From assembly GCF_025486315.1 (NCBI RefSeq), contig NZ_JAOOPY010000003.1, positions 248,001-312,000 of the forward strand: a DNA stretch of 64,000 nucleotides, given 5' to 3'. The notes under the pieces are model-generated. The model worked only from the letters and a program-made list of their open reading frames with translations. It was not told where the DNA came from and did not search any database. Each line of letters opens with the position of its first letter. Position 1 is the first letter of the stretch. Source of the DNA: Variovorax sp. N23. GTDB taxonomy: Bacteria; Pseudomonadota; Gammaproteobacteria; Burkholderiales; Burkholderiaceae_C. A program made the translations under genes and the position numbers. Positions 27,967-39,494 of the stretch are shown in pieces.

Positions 27967-28752
27967 TCAGTGCTTGCGCGCGAGGTCCGGGTCTTCGGCG
28001 GCCCGGGCGCTGGCGGCGTTGCCGGTCGCGCTCAGGTCGGGCGCCAGGGCGCGACGGCCGTCGAACACGAAGCAGTCGCCGCGGTAGTGCGCGCCGCCGA
28101 CTTCCTCGAAGTACTTGAGGATGCCGCCCTCGAGCTGCAGCACGTTCTCGACGCCGGCTTCGCGCATCAGGATGGCCGCCTTCTCGCAGCGGATGCCGCC
28201 GGTGCAGAAGCTCACCACCGTCTTGCCGGCCAGTTCGTCCTTGTGCGCCAGCAGAGCCGGCGGGAATTCGGTGAACTTCGAGATGCGCCAGTCGATGGCG
28301 CCTTCGAAGGTGCCGTGGTCGACCTCGAAGGCATTGCGCGTGTCGAGCAGCGCGATCGGCTGGCCCGCGTCATCGTGCCCCTGGTCGAGCCAGCGCCGGA
28401 GCGTGGCGGCTTCGACCCCCGGCGCGCGGCCGGCTTCGGGCTGGATCGCCGGGTGGTCCATCCGGATGATCTCGCGCTTGACCTTCACCAGCATGCGGCG
28501 GAAGGGCTGCGAGACCGACCAGCTTTCCTTGGTTTCGAGCGTGGCGAAGCGCGGGTCGGCACGCAGTTCGTCGACGAAGCCGCGGACCGCGTCCGGTGCG
28601 CCGGCGAGAAAGAGGTTGATGCCTTCGGGCGCGAGGAGGATCGTGCCCATGAGCTGCCGCGAGCGGGCAGCGTCGAGCAGCGTGGTGCGCAGGGTGGCGG
28701 GGTCTTCGATGGCGCTGAAGAGATAAGCGGCGATGTTGAGGATGGGAAGCAC
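27967..28752 (-). CDS. trhO: tRNA uridine(34) hydroxylase TrhO (rhodanese-related)
   Basis: A 261-aa protein. An N-terminal acylphosphatase-like domain (about 1-95) precedes a rhodanese domain (about 125-230) with the active-site Cys in [12 protein letters not shown]. TrhO hydroxylates U34 of tRNA to ho5U. The predicted start is GTG at 28752; a TACAAT -10-like hexamer (28760-28765) lies 7 nt upstream with no ribosome site, so the mRNA may be leaderless. The long open frame upstream on this strand is antisense to dnaE and was rejected. Confidence 0.92.
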   Translation of the reverse strand: MLPILNIAAYLFSAIEDPATLRTTLLDAARSRQLMGTILLAPEGINLFLAGAPDAVRGFVDELRADPRFATLETKESWSVSQPFRRMLVKVKREIIRMDHPAIQPEAGRAPGVEAATLRRWLDQGHDDAGQPIALLDTRNAFEVDHGTFEGAIDWRISKFTEFPPALLAHKDELAGKTVVSFCTGGIRCEKAAILMREAGVENVLQLEGGILKYFEEVGGAHYRGDCFVFDGRRALAPDLSATGNAASARAAEDPDLARKH

Positions 28753-28908
28753 GGGCGCGATTGTAGAAGTGCGCGCGCCACCCGGGCCGCAGGCGCAGGC
28801 CCCTCGGTTGATGGTGCGCAAGCCTTGGCGCGATCGATCGCCTAGCATCCCGCGTGACCGTTCGGCGGCCTCCGGCTTCATTCCTCTTTTTCCACGGAAG
28901 ATCCCTGC

Positions 28909-29961
28909 ATGAGCATCCGCCTCGCCATTCCCGATGCCCTTCGCCTGGTGGAGAAGCTCCTGCAGAAGCAGCAGGTGCCCGAGGACATCGCGCACGATGT
29001 CGCTGCGCACCTGATCGAGTCCGACCGCGTGGGCTATGCGAGCCACGGCATCTCCATCCTGCCGGGCTACGCCAAGGCGCTGGCCGACGGGCAGCTCGTT
29101 GGCGCGGCGCGGCCCGAACGGCTGACCGACAGCGGCGCCTTCCAGTCCTGGCACGGCCATCATGGCTTCGGCCAGCATGTCGGCAAGCAGGTGGTGGCGG
29201 CCGCCATCGACGCCGCGCGCCGCCACGGGCACTGCGTCGTGACGCTGCGCGACAGCCATCACCTGGGCCGCATGGGCCACTACGGCGAGCAGGCGGCTGC
29301 GGCGGGCATGGTCTTCGTCGCCTTCACCAACGTGACCAACCGGCCACCCACGGTCGCGCCCTTCGGCGGCGCCGAGGCGCGGCTCACGACCAACCCGCTG
29401 TGTTTCGCCAGCCCGCTGCCGGACGGCCGACCGCCGCTGATCCTCGACATGGCGACCAGCACCATCTCGCTCAACAAGGCGCGCGTGCTGGCCGACAACG
29501 GTGAATCGGCGCCGGCGGGCGCGCTGATCGATGCGCAGGGGCTGCCGACCTGCGACCCCGCCGTGATGTTCGCCAAGCCGCCCGGTGCGCTCTTGCCCTT
29601 CGGCGCCCACAAGGGCTACGCGCTGGGGGTGGTGGCCGAACTGCTGGCCGGGGTGCTGTCGGGAGGCGGCACCATCCAGCCCGAGCATCCGCGCACCGGC
29701 CTCGCCACCAACAACCTGTTCGCCCTGCTGTTCGACCCGGCGTCGGCCGGTACGGCGGCCTGGCAGGCGCACGAGGCCGGCGCCTTCATCGACTACCTGC
29801 TGTCGTGCCCGCCGCAGTCCGGCGGCGAGAGGGTGCAGTACCCGGGCGAGTACGAGGCACGCAACCGCGAGCGGCATGCGGCGTACATCGAACTGGGCGA
29901 GGGGAGCTGGAAGGCGCTGGCGGACCTGGCGGCGCGGCTGGGCATCGACGGCGCGGGCTGA
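28909..29961 (+). CDS. Ldh_2-family NAD(P)-dependent dehydrogenase
   Basis: A 350-aa protein of the malate/L-lactate/ureidoglycolate dehydrogenase (Ldh_2) family. Signature stretches are [14 protein letters not shown], the catalytic His in [15 protein letters not shown], and [23 protein letters not shown]. These enzymes reduce 2-oxo acids with NAD(P)H; the substrate cannot be assigned. It has its own upstream region of 156 bp after trhO and no operon partners. Confidence 0.88.
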   Translation: MSIRLAIPDALRLVEKLLQKQQVPEDIAHDVAAHLIESDRVGYASHGISILPGYAKALADGQLVGAARPERLTDSGAFQSWHGHHGFGQHVGKQVVAAAIDAARRHGHCVVTLRDSHHLGRMGHYGEQAAAAGMVFVAFTNVTNRPPTVAPFGGAEARLTTNPLCFASPLPDGRPPLILDMATSTISLNKARVLADNGESAPAGALIDAQGLPTCDPAVMFAKPPGALLPFGAHKGYALGVVAELLAGVLSGGGTIQPEHPRTGLATNNLFALLFDPASAGTAAWQAHEAGAFIDYLLSCPPQSGGERVQYPGEYEARNRERHAAYIELGEGSWKALADLAARLGIDGAG

Positions 29962-29987
29962 TCGGCGCCGCGAACGGTACGCGGCGG

Positions 29988-30422
29988 TCAGAAACCTTCT
30001 GTCGTGACGGCGAAGCCGGTGCGCACGGCGCTGTCCACCAGGCCGTGCGTCTTGCGGGCCATGCGCCACCAGCTCACGGCGACCAGCGCCGACGCCGCGG
30101 TGAGCGGCAGGGCCATCGGGTCGTAGAGCGCGGCCCAGATCGTCAGCCCGCAGAAGAGGGCCCAGACGATGGCGGCACATTCGGCGGTGTTCTCCCGCAT
30201 CAGCAGGAACGTCATGGACTTCGGATCGCCGTGCGCGCAGAACAGCCCATGGACGACAGCCAGCACCGCGGTGCAGCCGATGCCGAGCAGCTCGAGCCCC
30301 AGCACCGGGGCAGAGGTGTCGTCCGCGGTGCGCAGGAGCGTGTGCATCGCGATGCACAGCGCCAGGGCGCCACCGACGTGGAGCGCGAGGGTTCGCAGCA
30401 GCCAATAGCACCGAACGAGCAT
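29988..30422 (-). CDS. Hypothetical multi-pass membrane protein
   Basis: I do not recognise this 144-aa protein. It has about four hydrophobic segments, beginning [20 protein letters not shown], and a short charged C-terminus ([17 protein letters not shown]). The ATG at 30422 is preceded by a GAGGAA site; an upstream Met at 30473 adds a charged leader. Coding bias matches its neighbours, and it is convergent to the Ldh_2 gene. Confidence 0.6.
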   Translation of the reverse strand: MLVRCYWLLRTLALHVGGALALCIAMHTLLRTADDTSAPVLGLELLGIGCTAVLAVVHGLFCAHGDPKSMTFLLMRENTAECAAIVWALFCGLTIWAALYDPMALPLTAASALVAVSWWRMARKTHGLVDSAVRTGFAVTTEGF

Positions 30423-30675
30423 CGCCTGTTCCTCGTGGGTTGGACCGCGCCGACCTGCAGCGCCTTCCCGCATCGCCGCGCCGAGAAAATGCCTCGGCGT
30501 GCCGGTGATTCTGGATGGCTTTGCCGGGGCGTGCGGCCCGCCTTCGGCATAAGTTCACGCCCCCTGGGGGTATCGCTTTCGTCCGATGCGAAATGACCAC
30601 GTCGGCACGCGATGGGTCAGCGTCGAGCGGGGCCTTAACACAGGCCGGTGCACCCCGCTGGGGCGGGCGGCTTCC

Positions 30676-30687
30676 TACAATGACGCG
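30676..30687 (+). promoter_or_regulatory. -10 element of dnaE with probable leaderless start
   Basis: TACAAT (30676-30681) is followed by 6 nt and then the dnaE ATG, with no ribosome site between. The expected transcription start therefore falls on or next to the start codon. No clear -35 hexamer is visible. Confidence 0.5.
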
Positions 30688-33600
30688 ATGTTCGTGCACC
30701 TGCGTCTCCACACCGAATTTTCCGTCGTCGACGGTACCAACCGCATCGACGAAGTCGTCGAGGCCGCCAAGGCCGACCGCCAGCCCGCGCTGGCCATCAC
30801 CGACCTGAACAACCTGTTCGGCGGCGTCAAGTTCTACAAGGAAGGGCGGGGCGCCGGCGTCAAGCCCGTGCTGGGCGCCGAAGTCTTCGTCGACGGGCTG
30901 GGCGAGCCCGGCGTGCTCACCCGCATCATCCTGCTGGTGCAGAACACCGAGGGCTATCTGCACCTCTCCGAGTTGCTGGCGCGCGCGTGGACACAGAACG
31001 TCGGTCGCGGACAGGCGCAGCCGGCCTGCAAGCTGGTCTGGCTGCAGGAGCTCAACGGCGGCCTGATCGCGCTGTCGGGTGCGCAGGCCGGCCCGCTGGG
31101 CGCCGCGCTGCTGCAGGGCCAGGCGGAGCGTGCGGCTGAGGTTGCGCTGCAGCTCGCCGGCCTGTTCCCGCATCGCTTCTACATCGAGCTGCAGCGCGCC
31201 GGCCGGCCGGAAGACGAGCCACATGTGATCGCGGCCGTTCAACTGGCCGCCCGGCTCAAGTTGCCGGTCGTCGCCACGCACCCGGTGCAGTTCGCCCAAC
31301 CCGACGACTTCGAGGCGCACGAGGCGCGCGTCTGCATCTCCGAGGGCGAGATCCTCGGCAACCCGCGGCGCGTGCGCCGGTTCACCCGCGAGCAGTACTT
31401 CAAGTCGGCCGCCGAGATGGAGGCGCTCTTCGCCGACGTGCCGAGCGCCATCGCCAACACGGTCGAGATCGCCAAGCGCTGCAACCTGACGCTGGTGCTG
31501 GGCAAGCCGCAGCTGCCCAACTTCCCGACGCCCAACGGCATGCCGATCGAGGAGTACTTCCGGGTCGCGTCCTTCGAGGGCCTCGAGGTGCGGCTGGCGC
31601 ACCTCTACCCCGACGAGAAGAAGCGCGATGCCGAGCGGCCGCGCTACGTCGAGCGGCTCGAATTCGAGATCAACACGATCCTGAAGATGGGCTTCCCCGG
31701 CTACTTCCTGATCGTGGGCGACTTCATCAACTGGGCCAAGCTCAACGGCTGCCCGGTCGGCCCGGGCCGGGGGTCCGGCGCCGGCTCGCTGGTGGCCTAC
31801 GCGCTGAAGATCACCGACCTCGACCCGCTCGAATACAACCTGCTGTTCGAGCGCTTCCTGAACCCGGAGCGGGTGTCGATGCCCGACTTCGACATCGACT
31901 TCTGCCAGGGCAACCGCGACCGCGTGATCGACTACGTGAAGGACAAGTACGGCCGCGACGCCGTCAGCCAGATCGCCACCTTCGGCACCATGGCCGCGCG
32001 CGCCGCCATCCGCGACGTGGGCCGCGTGCTGGACATGAGCTACATGTTCTGCGACGGCATCAGCAAGCTGATCCCGAACAAGCCGGGCAAGCCGGTGACG
32101 ATCCAGTATCCGCCGCCCAACCTGTCGGAAGCCGACAAGGAGAAGTACGCGATCGCCGCCGAGCCGCTGCTGGCCGCGCGCATCGAGAAGGAAGAGGAAG
32201 TGCGCATGCTGGTCGAGCTGGCCCAGAAGCTCGAAGGCATGACCCGCAACATCGGCATGCACGCGGGCGGTGTGCTCATCGCGCCGGGCAAGCTCACCGA
32301 CTTCACGCCGCTCTACCAGCAGCCCGGCAGCGACTCGGCCGTGAGCCAGTACGACAAGGACGACGTGGAGGCGGTGGGCCTGGTCAAGTTCGACTTCTTG
32401 GGCCTGGCCACGCTCACCATCCTGGAGATCGCGCGCGAGTTCATCGCCAAGCGCCACAAAGGCCAGGAAGATTTCGCGTACGAGAACATCAAGCTCGACG
32501 ACGTGCCGACCTACCGGCTCTTTTCCGACGGCAAGACCGAGGCGGTGTTCCAGTTCGAATCGCGCGGCATGCAGGGCATGCTCAAGGATGCACGGCCCAC
32601 GCGCCTGGAAGACCTGATCGCGCTGAACGCGCTGTACCGACCGGGCCCGATGGACCTGATCCCCAGCTTCGTGGCGCGAAAGCACGGGCGCGAAGAGGTG
32701 GAGTACCCGCACCCGGCCGTGGCCGAGATGCTCAGCGAAACCTACGGGATCATGGTCTACCAGGAACAGGTGATGCAGACCGCGCAGATCCTGGGCGGCT
32801 ACAGCCTGGGCGGCGCCGACCTGTTGCGCCGCGCGATGGGCAAGAAGAAGGCCGAGGAAATGGCCGAGCACCGCGAGAAGTTCCGCGCCGGTGCGCTCGC
32901 GACCCACGGCATCGTGCAGCAGAAGGCCGACGAGATCTTCGACTTGATGGAGAAGTTCGCGGGCTACGGCTTCAACAAGTCGCACGCCGCCGCGTACTCG
33001 CTGCTGGCGTACCACACGGGCTGGCTCAAGGTCCACTACACGGCGGAGTTCTACTGCGCGAACATGACCGTGGAAATGGACGACACCGACAAGCTGAAGG
33101 TGCTGTTCGAAGACGCGACCAAGAACTTCGGCATGACCTTCGAGCCGCCGGACGTGAACCGCGGCCGCTACCGATTCGAGCCGGTCACCGACAAGGTGAT
33201 CCGCTACGGTCTCGGCGCGGTCAAGGGCACGGGGCAACTGGCAGTCGAGGCCATCGTCAAGGCGCGGGAAGAGGGCGGCCCGTTCACCAGCCTGTTCAAC
33301 TTCTGCGTGCGCATCGACCGCCAGCGGATCAACAAGCGCACGGTCGAGGCGCTGATCAAGGCCGGCGCCTTCGACGCCATCCAGCAGAACCGTGCATCGC
33401 TGGTCGCATCGATCGACCGCGCGTTCGAGTTCGCGGCCGCCACCGAAGCCAATGCGGCGCAGGTCGACATCTTCGGCGACTGCGAACACGGTTCGGCCAC
33501 CCAGGAGCCGGACCTGGTCGAAGCCACGCCCTGGGGCGTGAAGGAGCGCCTGACCTACGAGAAGACCGCCGTCGGCTTCTACCTGTCGGGCCACCTGTTC

Positions 33601-34188
33601 GACGAGGTGGCGCACGAGGTGCGGCGCTTCTGCAAGCGGCCGATCGACGAACTGATGGACAGCCGCGAGCAGCAGGTCATCGCCGGCATCGTGAGCGACC
33701 TGCGCGTCATCAACGGCCAGCGCGGCCGGCTGGCGATCTTCAAGCTCGACGACAAGTCCGATTCGATCGAGGCAACGGCCGACCAGGCCGTGCTGGACGC
33801 CAACCGCAACACGCTCAAGGACGACGAACTCGTCATCGTCAGCGGGCGGCTGCAGCCCGGCCGCGGCGGCTTCGAGGCGCGCTTCCAGGTGCAGCAGGTC
33901 TGGGACCTGGCGGCGGCGCGCTGCCGCTTCGGCAAGTTCCTGCGGGTGGCGGTGAACGGCAAGGCGCCGGACATCGCCCGGCTGGTGAAGGACTTCCCGC
34001 CGCGCATCGAGATGAGCGAAGCGGGCGAGTTGCGCAACGGCCTGCCGGTGCGCCTTTCGCTGGCGCGCAACGGCGCGCAGGTGGAGCTGCAGCTGGGCGA
34101 AAGCGCCAAATTTTTCCCGACGGATGCCGCGTTGGCCAGCTGGACCGCGCAGGCCGAGGCCGGGAGGGCGGCTGTCATCTACGACTGA
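30688..34188 (+). CDS. dnaE: DNA polymerase III alpha subunit
   Basis: A 1166-aa replicative polymerase of the DnaE1 type. The order is: PHP domain (starting [14 protein letters not shown]), polymerase core with catalytic Asp402 and Asp404 in [14 protein letters not shown], HhH segment, then the OB-fold and tau-binding C-terminus. Length matches the family. The start at 30688 is preferred because the -10 element lies immediately upstream; the upstream open frame has no support. It stands alone, divergent from the hypothetical membrane gene. Confidence 0.97.
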   Translation: MFVHLRLHTEFSVVDGTNRIDEVVEAAKADRQPALAITDLNNLFGGVKFYKEGRGAGVKPVLGAEVFVDGLGEPGVLTRIILLVQNTEGYLHLSELLARAWTQNVGRGQAQPACKLVWLQELNGGLIALSGAQAGPLGAALLQGQAERAAEVALQLAGLFPHRFYIELQRAGRPEDEPHVIAAVQLAARLKLPVVATHPVQFAQPDDFEAHEARVCISEGEILGNPRRVRRFTREQYFKSAAEMEALFADVPSAIANTVEIAKRCNLTLVLGKPQLPNFPTPNGMPIEEYFRVASFEGLEVRLAHLYPDEKKRDAERPRYVERLEFEINTILKMGFPGYFLIVGDFINWAKLNGCPVGPGRGSGAGSLVAYALKITDLDPLEYNLLFERFLNPERVSMPDFDIDFCQGNRDRVIDYVKDKYGRDAVSQIATFGTMAARAAIRDVGRVLDMSYMFCDGISKLIPNKPGKPVTIQYPPPNLSEADKEKYAIAAEPLLAARIEKEEEVRMLVELAQKLEGMTRNIGMHAGGVLIAPGKLTDFTPLYQQPGSDSAVSQYDKDDVEAVGLVKFDFLGLATLTILEIAREFIAKRHKGQEDFAYENIKLDDVPTYRLFSDGKTEAVFQFESRGMQGMLKDARPTRLEDLIALNALYRPGPMDLIPSFVARKHGREEVEYPHPAVAEMLSETYGIMVYQEQVMQTAQILGGYSLGGADLLRRAMGKKKAEEMAEHREKFRAGALATHGIVQQKADEIFDLMEKFAGYGFNKSHAAAYSLLAYHTGWLKVHYTAEFYCANMTVEMDDTDKLKVLFEDATKNFGMTFEPPDVNRGRYRFEPVTDKVIRYGLGAVKGTGQLAVEAIVKAREEGGPFTSLFNFCVRIDRQRINKRTVEALIKAGAFDAIQQNRASLVASIDRAFEFAAATEANAAQVDIFGDCEHGSATQEPDLVEATPWGVKERLTYEKTAVGFYLSGHLFDEVAHEVRRFCKRPIDELMDSREQQVIAGIVSDLRVINGQRGRLAIFKLDDKSDSIEATADQAVLDANRNTLKDDELVIVSGRLQPGRGGFEARFQVQQVWDLAAARCRFGKFLRVAVNGKAPDIARLVKDFPPRIEMSEAGELRNGLPVRLSLARNGAQVELQLGESAKFFPTDAALASWTAQAEAGRAAVIYD

Positions 34189-34285
34189 GGGTTGTCGACG
34201 GCCCTGCGGCCTTGTAGTAATCAATAAAAAGTATTACATTCGTCGCCCGTTGTAACAGGGCAGCCGCTGCCGCGAGAGGACGTCC

Positions 34286-35152
34286 ATGCAGTGTTTCGAA
34301 GACAGCCCCGTGCTCGACCAACTGGACCGGGAGGCCTTCAAGTTCAAGCACAAGCTCATGGGGCATCCGGCGCTGAGCCTGGAAAACCTGCAGCGGGTGA
34401 TCCCGTCGCTCCCGAAGGAGCGCGTGATGTATTCCAAGGCGCTGCTGCACAAGGGCGACGACTTCGAGGCGACCTTCAAGCAGCGCCCGGCCGATCGCAC
34501 GATCGAGGAGACCATCGAGAGCATTCGCGTGAGCGACGGCTACGTCATGGTGCAGTCGCCCGAGATCGACCCGTCGTTCGCGCCGCTGCATCGCGAGTTG
34601 CTCGCCGATGTGCAAACCCTGATGCGTCGCCGTGGCGTGGGCACCGAGGCGATCGACCCGCAGCTCTACCTGTTCATCGCGTCGCCCAATGCCGTCACGC
34701 CCTTCCACATCGACCGCTACTCGACCTTCCTGATGCAATTCCGCGGCAGCAAGGAAGTCACGGTGTTCCCGCAGTGGGACGAGCGCGTGGTGCCGTCGGC
34801 CAGCCGCGAGGCCTACGTGGCCTACGCGAACTCGCGTCTGGCCTGGTCGCCGCAGGCCGATGCGCTGGGCACGACGTACCAGTTCGCGCCGGGCGAGGCG
34901 ATCCACATCCCCTTCGTCGCCGGCCACCATGTGCGCAACGGCGGCGACGACGTGTCGATCTCGATGTCGATCATCTTCAACACGGCGCAGAGCATGGCCT
35001 GGCGCCGCGCGCTGAGCTTCAACCACGCATCGCGCCGTGTGCTGGGGCGCTTCGGCATCGCGCCTTCGCCGGTCGGGCGCAGCCCGCTGCGGGACAGCGC
35101 CAAGGCGCGGATCTGGGACGCGGTGAGCAAGGTGAAGAGCGCCCGCCGCTGA
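34286..35152 (+). CDS. Cupin/JmjC-like protein
   Basis: A 288-aa protein resembling the cupin_8/JmjC 2-oxoglutarate-dependent oxygenases. The metal-binding His and Asp are in FHIDRYSTFLMQFRGSKEV, and the distal His is in PFVAGHHVRNGG. GAGAGGA precedes the ATG. The 97-bp upstream gap is AT-rich, with GTAAT/ATTAC arms (34217-34237). Members hydroxylate proteins or small molecules; the target is unknown. Confidence 0.78.
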   Translation: MQCFEDSPVLDQLDREAFKFKHKLMGHPALSLENLQRVIPSLPKERVMYSKALLHKGDDFEATFKQRPADRTIEETIESIRVSDGYVMVQSPEIDPSFAPLHRELLADVQTLMRRRGVGTEAIDPQLYLFIASPNAVTPFHIDRYSTFLMQFRGSKEVTVFPQWDERVVPSASREAYVAYANSRLAWSPQADALGTTYQFAPGEAIHIPFVAGHHVRNGGDDVSISMSIIFNTAQSMAWRRALSFNHASRRVLGRFGIAPSPVGRSPLRDSAKARIWDAVSKVKSARR

Positions 35153-35176
35153 CCTGCGCGGGCGCGGCAGGCCGGC

Positions 35177-36166
35177 TCAGCGCTTGGGCTTGAGTTCCAC
35201 GATCAGCGCCGGCGGCACGCGGCCGTCGACGTCGCGCGGCAGCCTCTCGGTTTTCTGCAGGGCGCGCAGGGCGGCCTGGTCCCAGGCGGGCAGGCCGCTC
35301 GACTTGACCAGGCGCGGCGTGCCGACGATGGTGCCGTCCGGCGCCAGGCGCACATCGAATTCCGCACCCGGGTTGCCGCTGACCAGGTCGGCATCGGGGA
35401 ACACCACGTTGGGCCGGACGGCGGCGGCCACCCTCCCGCCATAGCTGCCCGACGGGCCGGAGGACTTGAGCGCCGTGCCTGTGGCGCTGTCGTTGCCGCT
35501 GGCGCCGGCCAGGCCCTGCATGCGCTTGAGCGTGGCGGCGCGGTCGGCGGCGGCCTGCTTGGCATCCGCTTCCTTCTTCTTTGCCGCAGCCGCGGCTTCG
35601 GCCTGCTGTTGCTTGGCCTCGGCTTCCTTTTTCTTGCGCGCTTCGAGCTGGGCTTTTTCCTTGGCCTCCTGGCGGGCTTCGGCCTCTTCCTCGGCACGGC
35701 GCTTGGCTTCGAGCTCTTTCTTCTCCTGGGCGGCCTTGCGGGCGGTCTCTGCCTTCGCTTGTTGCTGTTTGGCCTGCTCCAGCTCGCGCTCGCGTTCCTT
35801 TTGCTCCTTGAGCTTTTTCTCGCGCTCGAGCGCGATGTCGGGTTCACGTGGCGGCGGCGGCTCCGGTGCACGCACCTGCGGGGCCGGGGGCGGCGGAGGC
35901 GGCGGTGGGGGAGGTGCCGGGGTCGGTGCGGGCGCAGGGGCCGGTGTCGGCGTCGGCGGCTGCGACAGGCGCGGCGCGGCCTGCTGCACGGTGGTGGACC
36001 ACAGCTCGGCTTCGACCGCGTCGCTCTCGGCGTCGCGCTTCCAGTGCACGCCCCAGGTCAGCGCGGCGATCAGGACGACGTGCGCAACGAGGGCGAGCGC
36101 AACGGCACGCGGCGTGCCGCGCTGCGGTGGGGGGGCGAACTCGGGGCGGTCGGCGGCGAGCGACAT
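35177..36166 (-). CDS. tolA: Tol-Pal system protein TolA
   Basis: A 329-aa inner-membrane protein: one N-terminal helix (about 20-42), a Pro-rich stretch (about 70-105), a long Ala/Lys/Glu coiled coil (about 108-210), and a TonB-like C-terminal domain (RLAPDGTIVGTPRLVKSSG and the AALRALQKTERLPRD region). It links the TolQR motor to the outer-membrane Tol-Pal complex at the division septum. It follows tolR by 3 bp. tolB and pal are not adjacent; the next gene is convergent. Confidence 0.93.
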   Translation of the reverse strand: MSLAADRPEFAPPPQRGTPRAVALALVAHVVLIAALTWGVHWKRDAESDAVEAELWSTTVQQAAPRLSQPPTPTPAPAPAPTPAPPPPPPPPPPAPQVRAPEPPPPREPDIALEREKKLKEQKERERELEQAKQQQAKAETARKAAQEKKELEAKRRAEEEAEARQEAKEKAQLEARKKKEAEAKQQQAEAAAAAKKKEADAKQAAADRAATLKRMQGLAGASGNDSATGTALKSSGPSGSYGGRVAAAVRPNVVFPDADLVSGNPGAEFDVRLAPDGTIVGTPRLVKSSGLPAWDQAALRALQKTERLPRDVDGRVPPALIVELKPKR

Positions 36167-36169
36167 GCC

Positions 36170-36607
<438 letters not shown>

Positions 36608-36635
36608 CGGGTCGGGTCCTTGTGCGTGCGTTCGC

Positions 36636-37346
36636 TCAGCGGCCGGTGGCGGAGCCCTGCGACGACACGTGCGTCGACAGGTTGCGCTGCAGGATGTTGG
36701 AGAACTCTTCGGTGAAGGTCTCCAGCGCGATGGCGATCTTGTCGATCTCGCGGGCGAAGCGGTTGTAGCTCACGACCGCGGGAATGGCGGAGAACAGGCC
36801 GATCGCCGTGGCCACCAGCGCCTCGGCGATGCCGGGGGCCACGGTCGCGAGCGTCACCTGCGTCAGCGCGGCCAGGCCGGTGAAGGCATGCATGATCCCC
36901 CAGACCGTGCCGAACAGGCCGACATACGGCGACACCGATCCGACGGTTGCCAGGAAGGACAGGTTGGATTCGGCCACGTCCATCTCGCGTTGGAAGCTCG
37001 CGCGCATCGCGCGGCGGGCGCCGTCGAGCAGGGTAGAGGCATCGGAGATATGGCGCTCGCGCAGCTTCTGGTATTCGCGCATGCCGGAGGCGAAGATGCG
37101 TTCCATCGGGCCGGCGAACTTGGCGTTCTGGGCGGCCGAGGAGAACAGTTCGTTCAGGCTGGTGCCCGACCAGAACTCGCGCTCGAAGTCGTCGTTGAGC
37201 GTGCGCATGCGCTTGAGCGCGAAGTACTTGCGGATGATGGCGGCCCAGCTCGCGATCGAGATGCCGACCAGCAGCGCCACGACCAGTTGCACGACGAAGC
37301 TGGCGTGCAGCAGGAGGTTGATGATCGAAAGGTCTTGGTTGTTCAT
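36636..37346 (-). CDS. tolQ: Tol-Pal system protein TolQ
   Basis: A 236-aa MotA/ExbB-family inner-membrane protein with three helices and the conserved segment VGLFGTVWGIMHAFTGLA. The ATG at 37346 overlaps the ybgC stop (ATGA). It is the motor stator of the Tol-Pal system. Confidence 0.96.
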   Translation of the reverse strand: MNNQDLSIINLLLHASFVVQLVVALLVGISIASWAAIIRKYFALKRMRTLNDDFEREFWSGTSLNELFSSAAQNAKFAGPMERIFASGMREYQKLRERHISDASTLLDGARRAMRASFQREMDVAESNLSFLATVGSVSPYVGLFGTVWGIMHAFTGLAALTQVTLATVAPGIAEALVATAIGLFSAIPAVVSYNRFAREIDKIAIALETFTEEFSNILQRNLSTHVSSQGSATGR

Positions 37347-37780
37347 GGCTTCAACGGTTGGGAGATGGAGCTGCATTCGCGCGCGAGGGTTCCCGCGACA
37401 TCTGCAGGAATGCGCGCAGGGCGCATGGTGGCGGCATCGACCCAGCCGATGCGGATCGTGCCTTCGCACAGCAGCACGGTCGGCTCGCCCCTGGAGAGCA
37501 CGCGCTGCGCGATTGTGGCCGACGCCGCGCCGGTCTGACGCAACTCGGCCGTAACAAGCAGTTCGTCGTCCAGGCGGGCGGGCCGGTGGTACTTGAGCTG
37601 CGTCTCGCTCACGACGAACATGCCGCCGCTGCGCTCGCGCAGCGCCTGTTGGCCGATGCCCAGCGAGCGCAGCCATTCGGTGCGCGCGCGCTCCATGAAC
37701 TTCAGGTAGTTGGCGTAGAACACGATGCCGCCGGCATCGGTGTCTTCCCAGTAGATGCGGATCGGGAACTGAAAAGTCAT
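37343..37780 (-). CDS. ybgC: Acyl-CoA thioesterase YbgC
   Basis: A 145-aa hot-dog thioesterase with the family active-site region YWEDTDAGGIVFYANYLKFMERARTEW (Asp near residue 15). It is encoded upstream of tolQ in most proteobacteria, as here. The start at 37780 overlaps the aminotransferase stop (ATGA), so translation is coupled in both directions. Confidence 0.95.
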   Translation of the reverse strand: MTFQFPIRIYWEDTDAGGIVFYANYLKFMERARTEWLRSLGIGQQALRERSGGMFVVSETQLKYHRPARLDDELLVTAELRQTGAASATIAQRVLSRGEPTVLLCEGTIRIGWVDAATMRPARIPADVAGTLARECSSISQPLKP

Positions 37781-38961
37781 CCGGCCAGCGTCTTGAGCCG
37801 CGCGATCGCTTCCTCGAGATGCGCCATCGAGCTGGCGGTCGAAAAGCGGACGAAACGTGCGGTCTCGGCCGTGCCGAAGTCGCGGCCCGGCGTGACGGCC
37901 ACGTGGGCACGCTTCATCAGCTCGAAGGCGAAGTCCCAGCTGCCCTCGACGCCGAGCCTGGGTGCGAAGGTGGCGCAATCGGCCCAGGCGTAGAAGGCGC
38001 CGTCGGGCACCACGGGCACCGTCAGGCCCAGGGCATTGAGTTGCGGGATGAACCAGTCGCGCCGGGCCTTGAATTCCGCACGGCGGCGTTCGTACTCGGC
38101 GATGCTCTCGGCCTCGAAGCAGGCGAGCGCAGCGTACTGCGCCACCGTGCTGGCACAGATGAAGAGGTTCTGCGCCAGCCGTTCGACCGCGGGCACGATG
38201 GCATCGGGCACCACCAGCCAGCCCAGGCGCCAGCCGGTCATGTTGAAGTACTTGCTGAAGCTGTTGATGCTGATGACCTGGTCGTCGATGGCGAGTGCGG
38301 TCTGGCCGAACTGGTCGTCGTACGACAGGCCGAGGTAGATCTCGTCGATCAGCGTGATGCCGCCGCGCTTGCCGACCACCTCGTGGATGCGGCGCAGCTC
38401 GTCCGGCGCGATCGAGGTGCCGGTCGGGTTGGACGGCGACGCCAGCAGCACGCCGCGCGTCCTGTCGGTCCAGGCGGCCTCGACCTTGTCGGCGCTCAGC
38501 TGGAAGCGCTCGGCGGCGGTGGTCGGCACCAGCACGGCACGGCCGTCGGCCGCGGTCACGAAATGCCGGTTGCAGGGGTAGCTCGGGTCGGGCAGCAGGA
38601 TCTCGTCGCCGGCTTCGATCAGCGCCAGACAGGCCAGCTGCAACGCCGCCGAGGCGCCGGCCGTGATCACGATGCGCCGGGCCGGCACGTCGACGCCGAA
38701 GCGCTGGCGGTACCAGTCGCTGATGCGTTCGCGCAGCAGGTCGAGCCCGGTGGCCTGCGTGTACTGGGTCGCGCCGGCGCGCACCGCACGCACGGCCGCT
38801 TCCTGCACCAGCGGCGGTGCGGTGAAGTCCGGCTCGCCGATGTTCAGGAAGATCATCGGCCGATCGGTGGCCGCCACTTCGCGGGCCAGGGCGCTGGCCG
38901 CCTTGGCGACCTCCATCACATAGAAGGGTTCGATCTTCTCGGCGCGCGAAGAGATCCTCAT
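37777..38961 (-). CDS. Class I/II pyridoxal-phosphate aminotransferase
   Basis: A 394-aa fold-type I aminotransferase. The PLP-binding Lys is in [16 protein letters not shown]; other family contacts are SNPTGT and DEIYLGLSY. It is annotated variously as aspartate/alanine-type in Burkholderiales; specificity cannot be read from sequence. The start overlaps the nusB stop and its own stop overlaps ybgC (both ATGA). Confidence 0.88.
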   Translation of the reverse strand: MRISSRAEKIEPFYVMEVAKAASALAREVAATDRPMIFLNIGEPDFTAPPLVQEAAVRAVRAGATQYTQATGLDLLRERISDWYRQRFGVDVPARRIVITAGASAALQLACLALIEAGDEILLPDPSYPCNRHFVTAADGRAVLVPTTAAERFQLSADKVEAAWTDRTRGVLLASPSNPTGTSIAPDELRRIHEVVGKRGGITLIDEIYLGLSYDDQFGQTALAIDDQVISINSFSKYFNMTGWRLGWLVVPDAIVPAVERLAQNLFICASTVAQYAALACFEAESIAEYERRRAEFKARRDWFIPQLNALGLTVPVVPDGAFYAWADCATFAPRLGVEGSWDFAFELMKRAHVAVTPGRDFGTAETARFVRFSTASSMAHLEEAIARLKTLAG

Positions 38962-39494
38962 GCGCGCGCCTTCCCCGACGCGCGGTCCGCTTCGACCTCC
39001 AGGCTGCGCAGCTGCGGCGCCAGGCCGTTCAGCACGGCATTGACGTACTTGTGGCCGTCGGTGCCGCCGAACTCCTTGGCGAGCTCGATGCATTCGTTGA
39101 GCACCACGCGCCACGGCACGTCGAGGCAATGGCGGAATTCGTAGACGCCGATCCACATCACGGCGTGTTCGACGGGGGAAATCTCGGCCAGCTTGCGGTC
39201 GAGCAGGGGCACGATCATCGCGTCGAGTTCGACCTCTTCGCGGATCGAGCCGTGCAGCAGGGCGTCGTAGTGCGCGGCGTCGGCCTTGTGGAAGCCGGCG
39301 AGGTCGCGCGTGAAATGGTCGATGTCGGTCGGGTCGTTGCGGCCGACCAGGTGCTGGTAGAGCGCCTGCAGGGCGAACTCGCGCGAGCGGCTGCGGTTGG
39401 ACTTGGCCGCGGCCTTGCGTGCGCCGGTGGCCGTCAGGCCGGTGCGGCTCTGGCGTGGCTTGGTGCCGGGTTCTTTGGGGGAGGAGTCTGTCAT
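38958..39494 (-). CDS. nusB: Transcription antitermination factor NusB
   Basis: A 178-aa NusB. After a basic N-terminal tail of about 30 residues, the helical domain carries [15 protein letters not shown] and the C-terminal signature [31 protein letters not shown]. It acts in rRNA antitermination with NusE. The ribH-nusB order is conserved across proteobacteria, and the start overlaps the ribH stop. Confidence 0.95.
   Translation of the reverse strand: MTDSSPKEPGTKPRQSRTGLTATGARKAAAKSNRSRSREFALQALYQHLVGRNDPTDIDHFTRDLAGFHKADAAHYDALLHGSIREEVELDAMIVPLLDRKLAEISPVEHAVMWIGVYEFRHCLDVPWRVVLNECIELAKEFGGTDGHKYVNAVLNGLAPQLRSLEVEADRASGKARA

Noticed and set aside
27967..34224. 2085-codon open frame on the minus strand
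   Set aside because: It is the trhO gene in its 3' part but otherwise runs antisense to dnaE. High GC leaves long shadow frames open; dnaE has catalytic motifs and is clearly the real gene.
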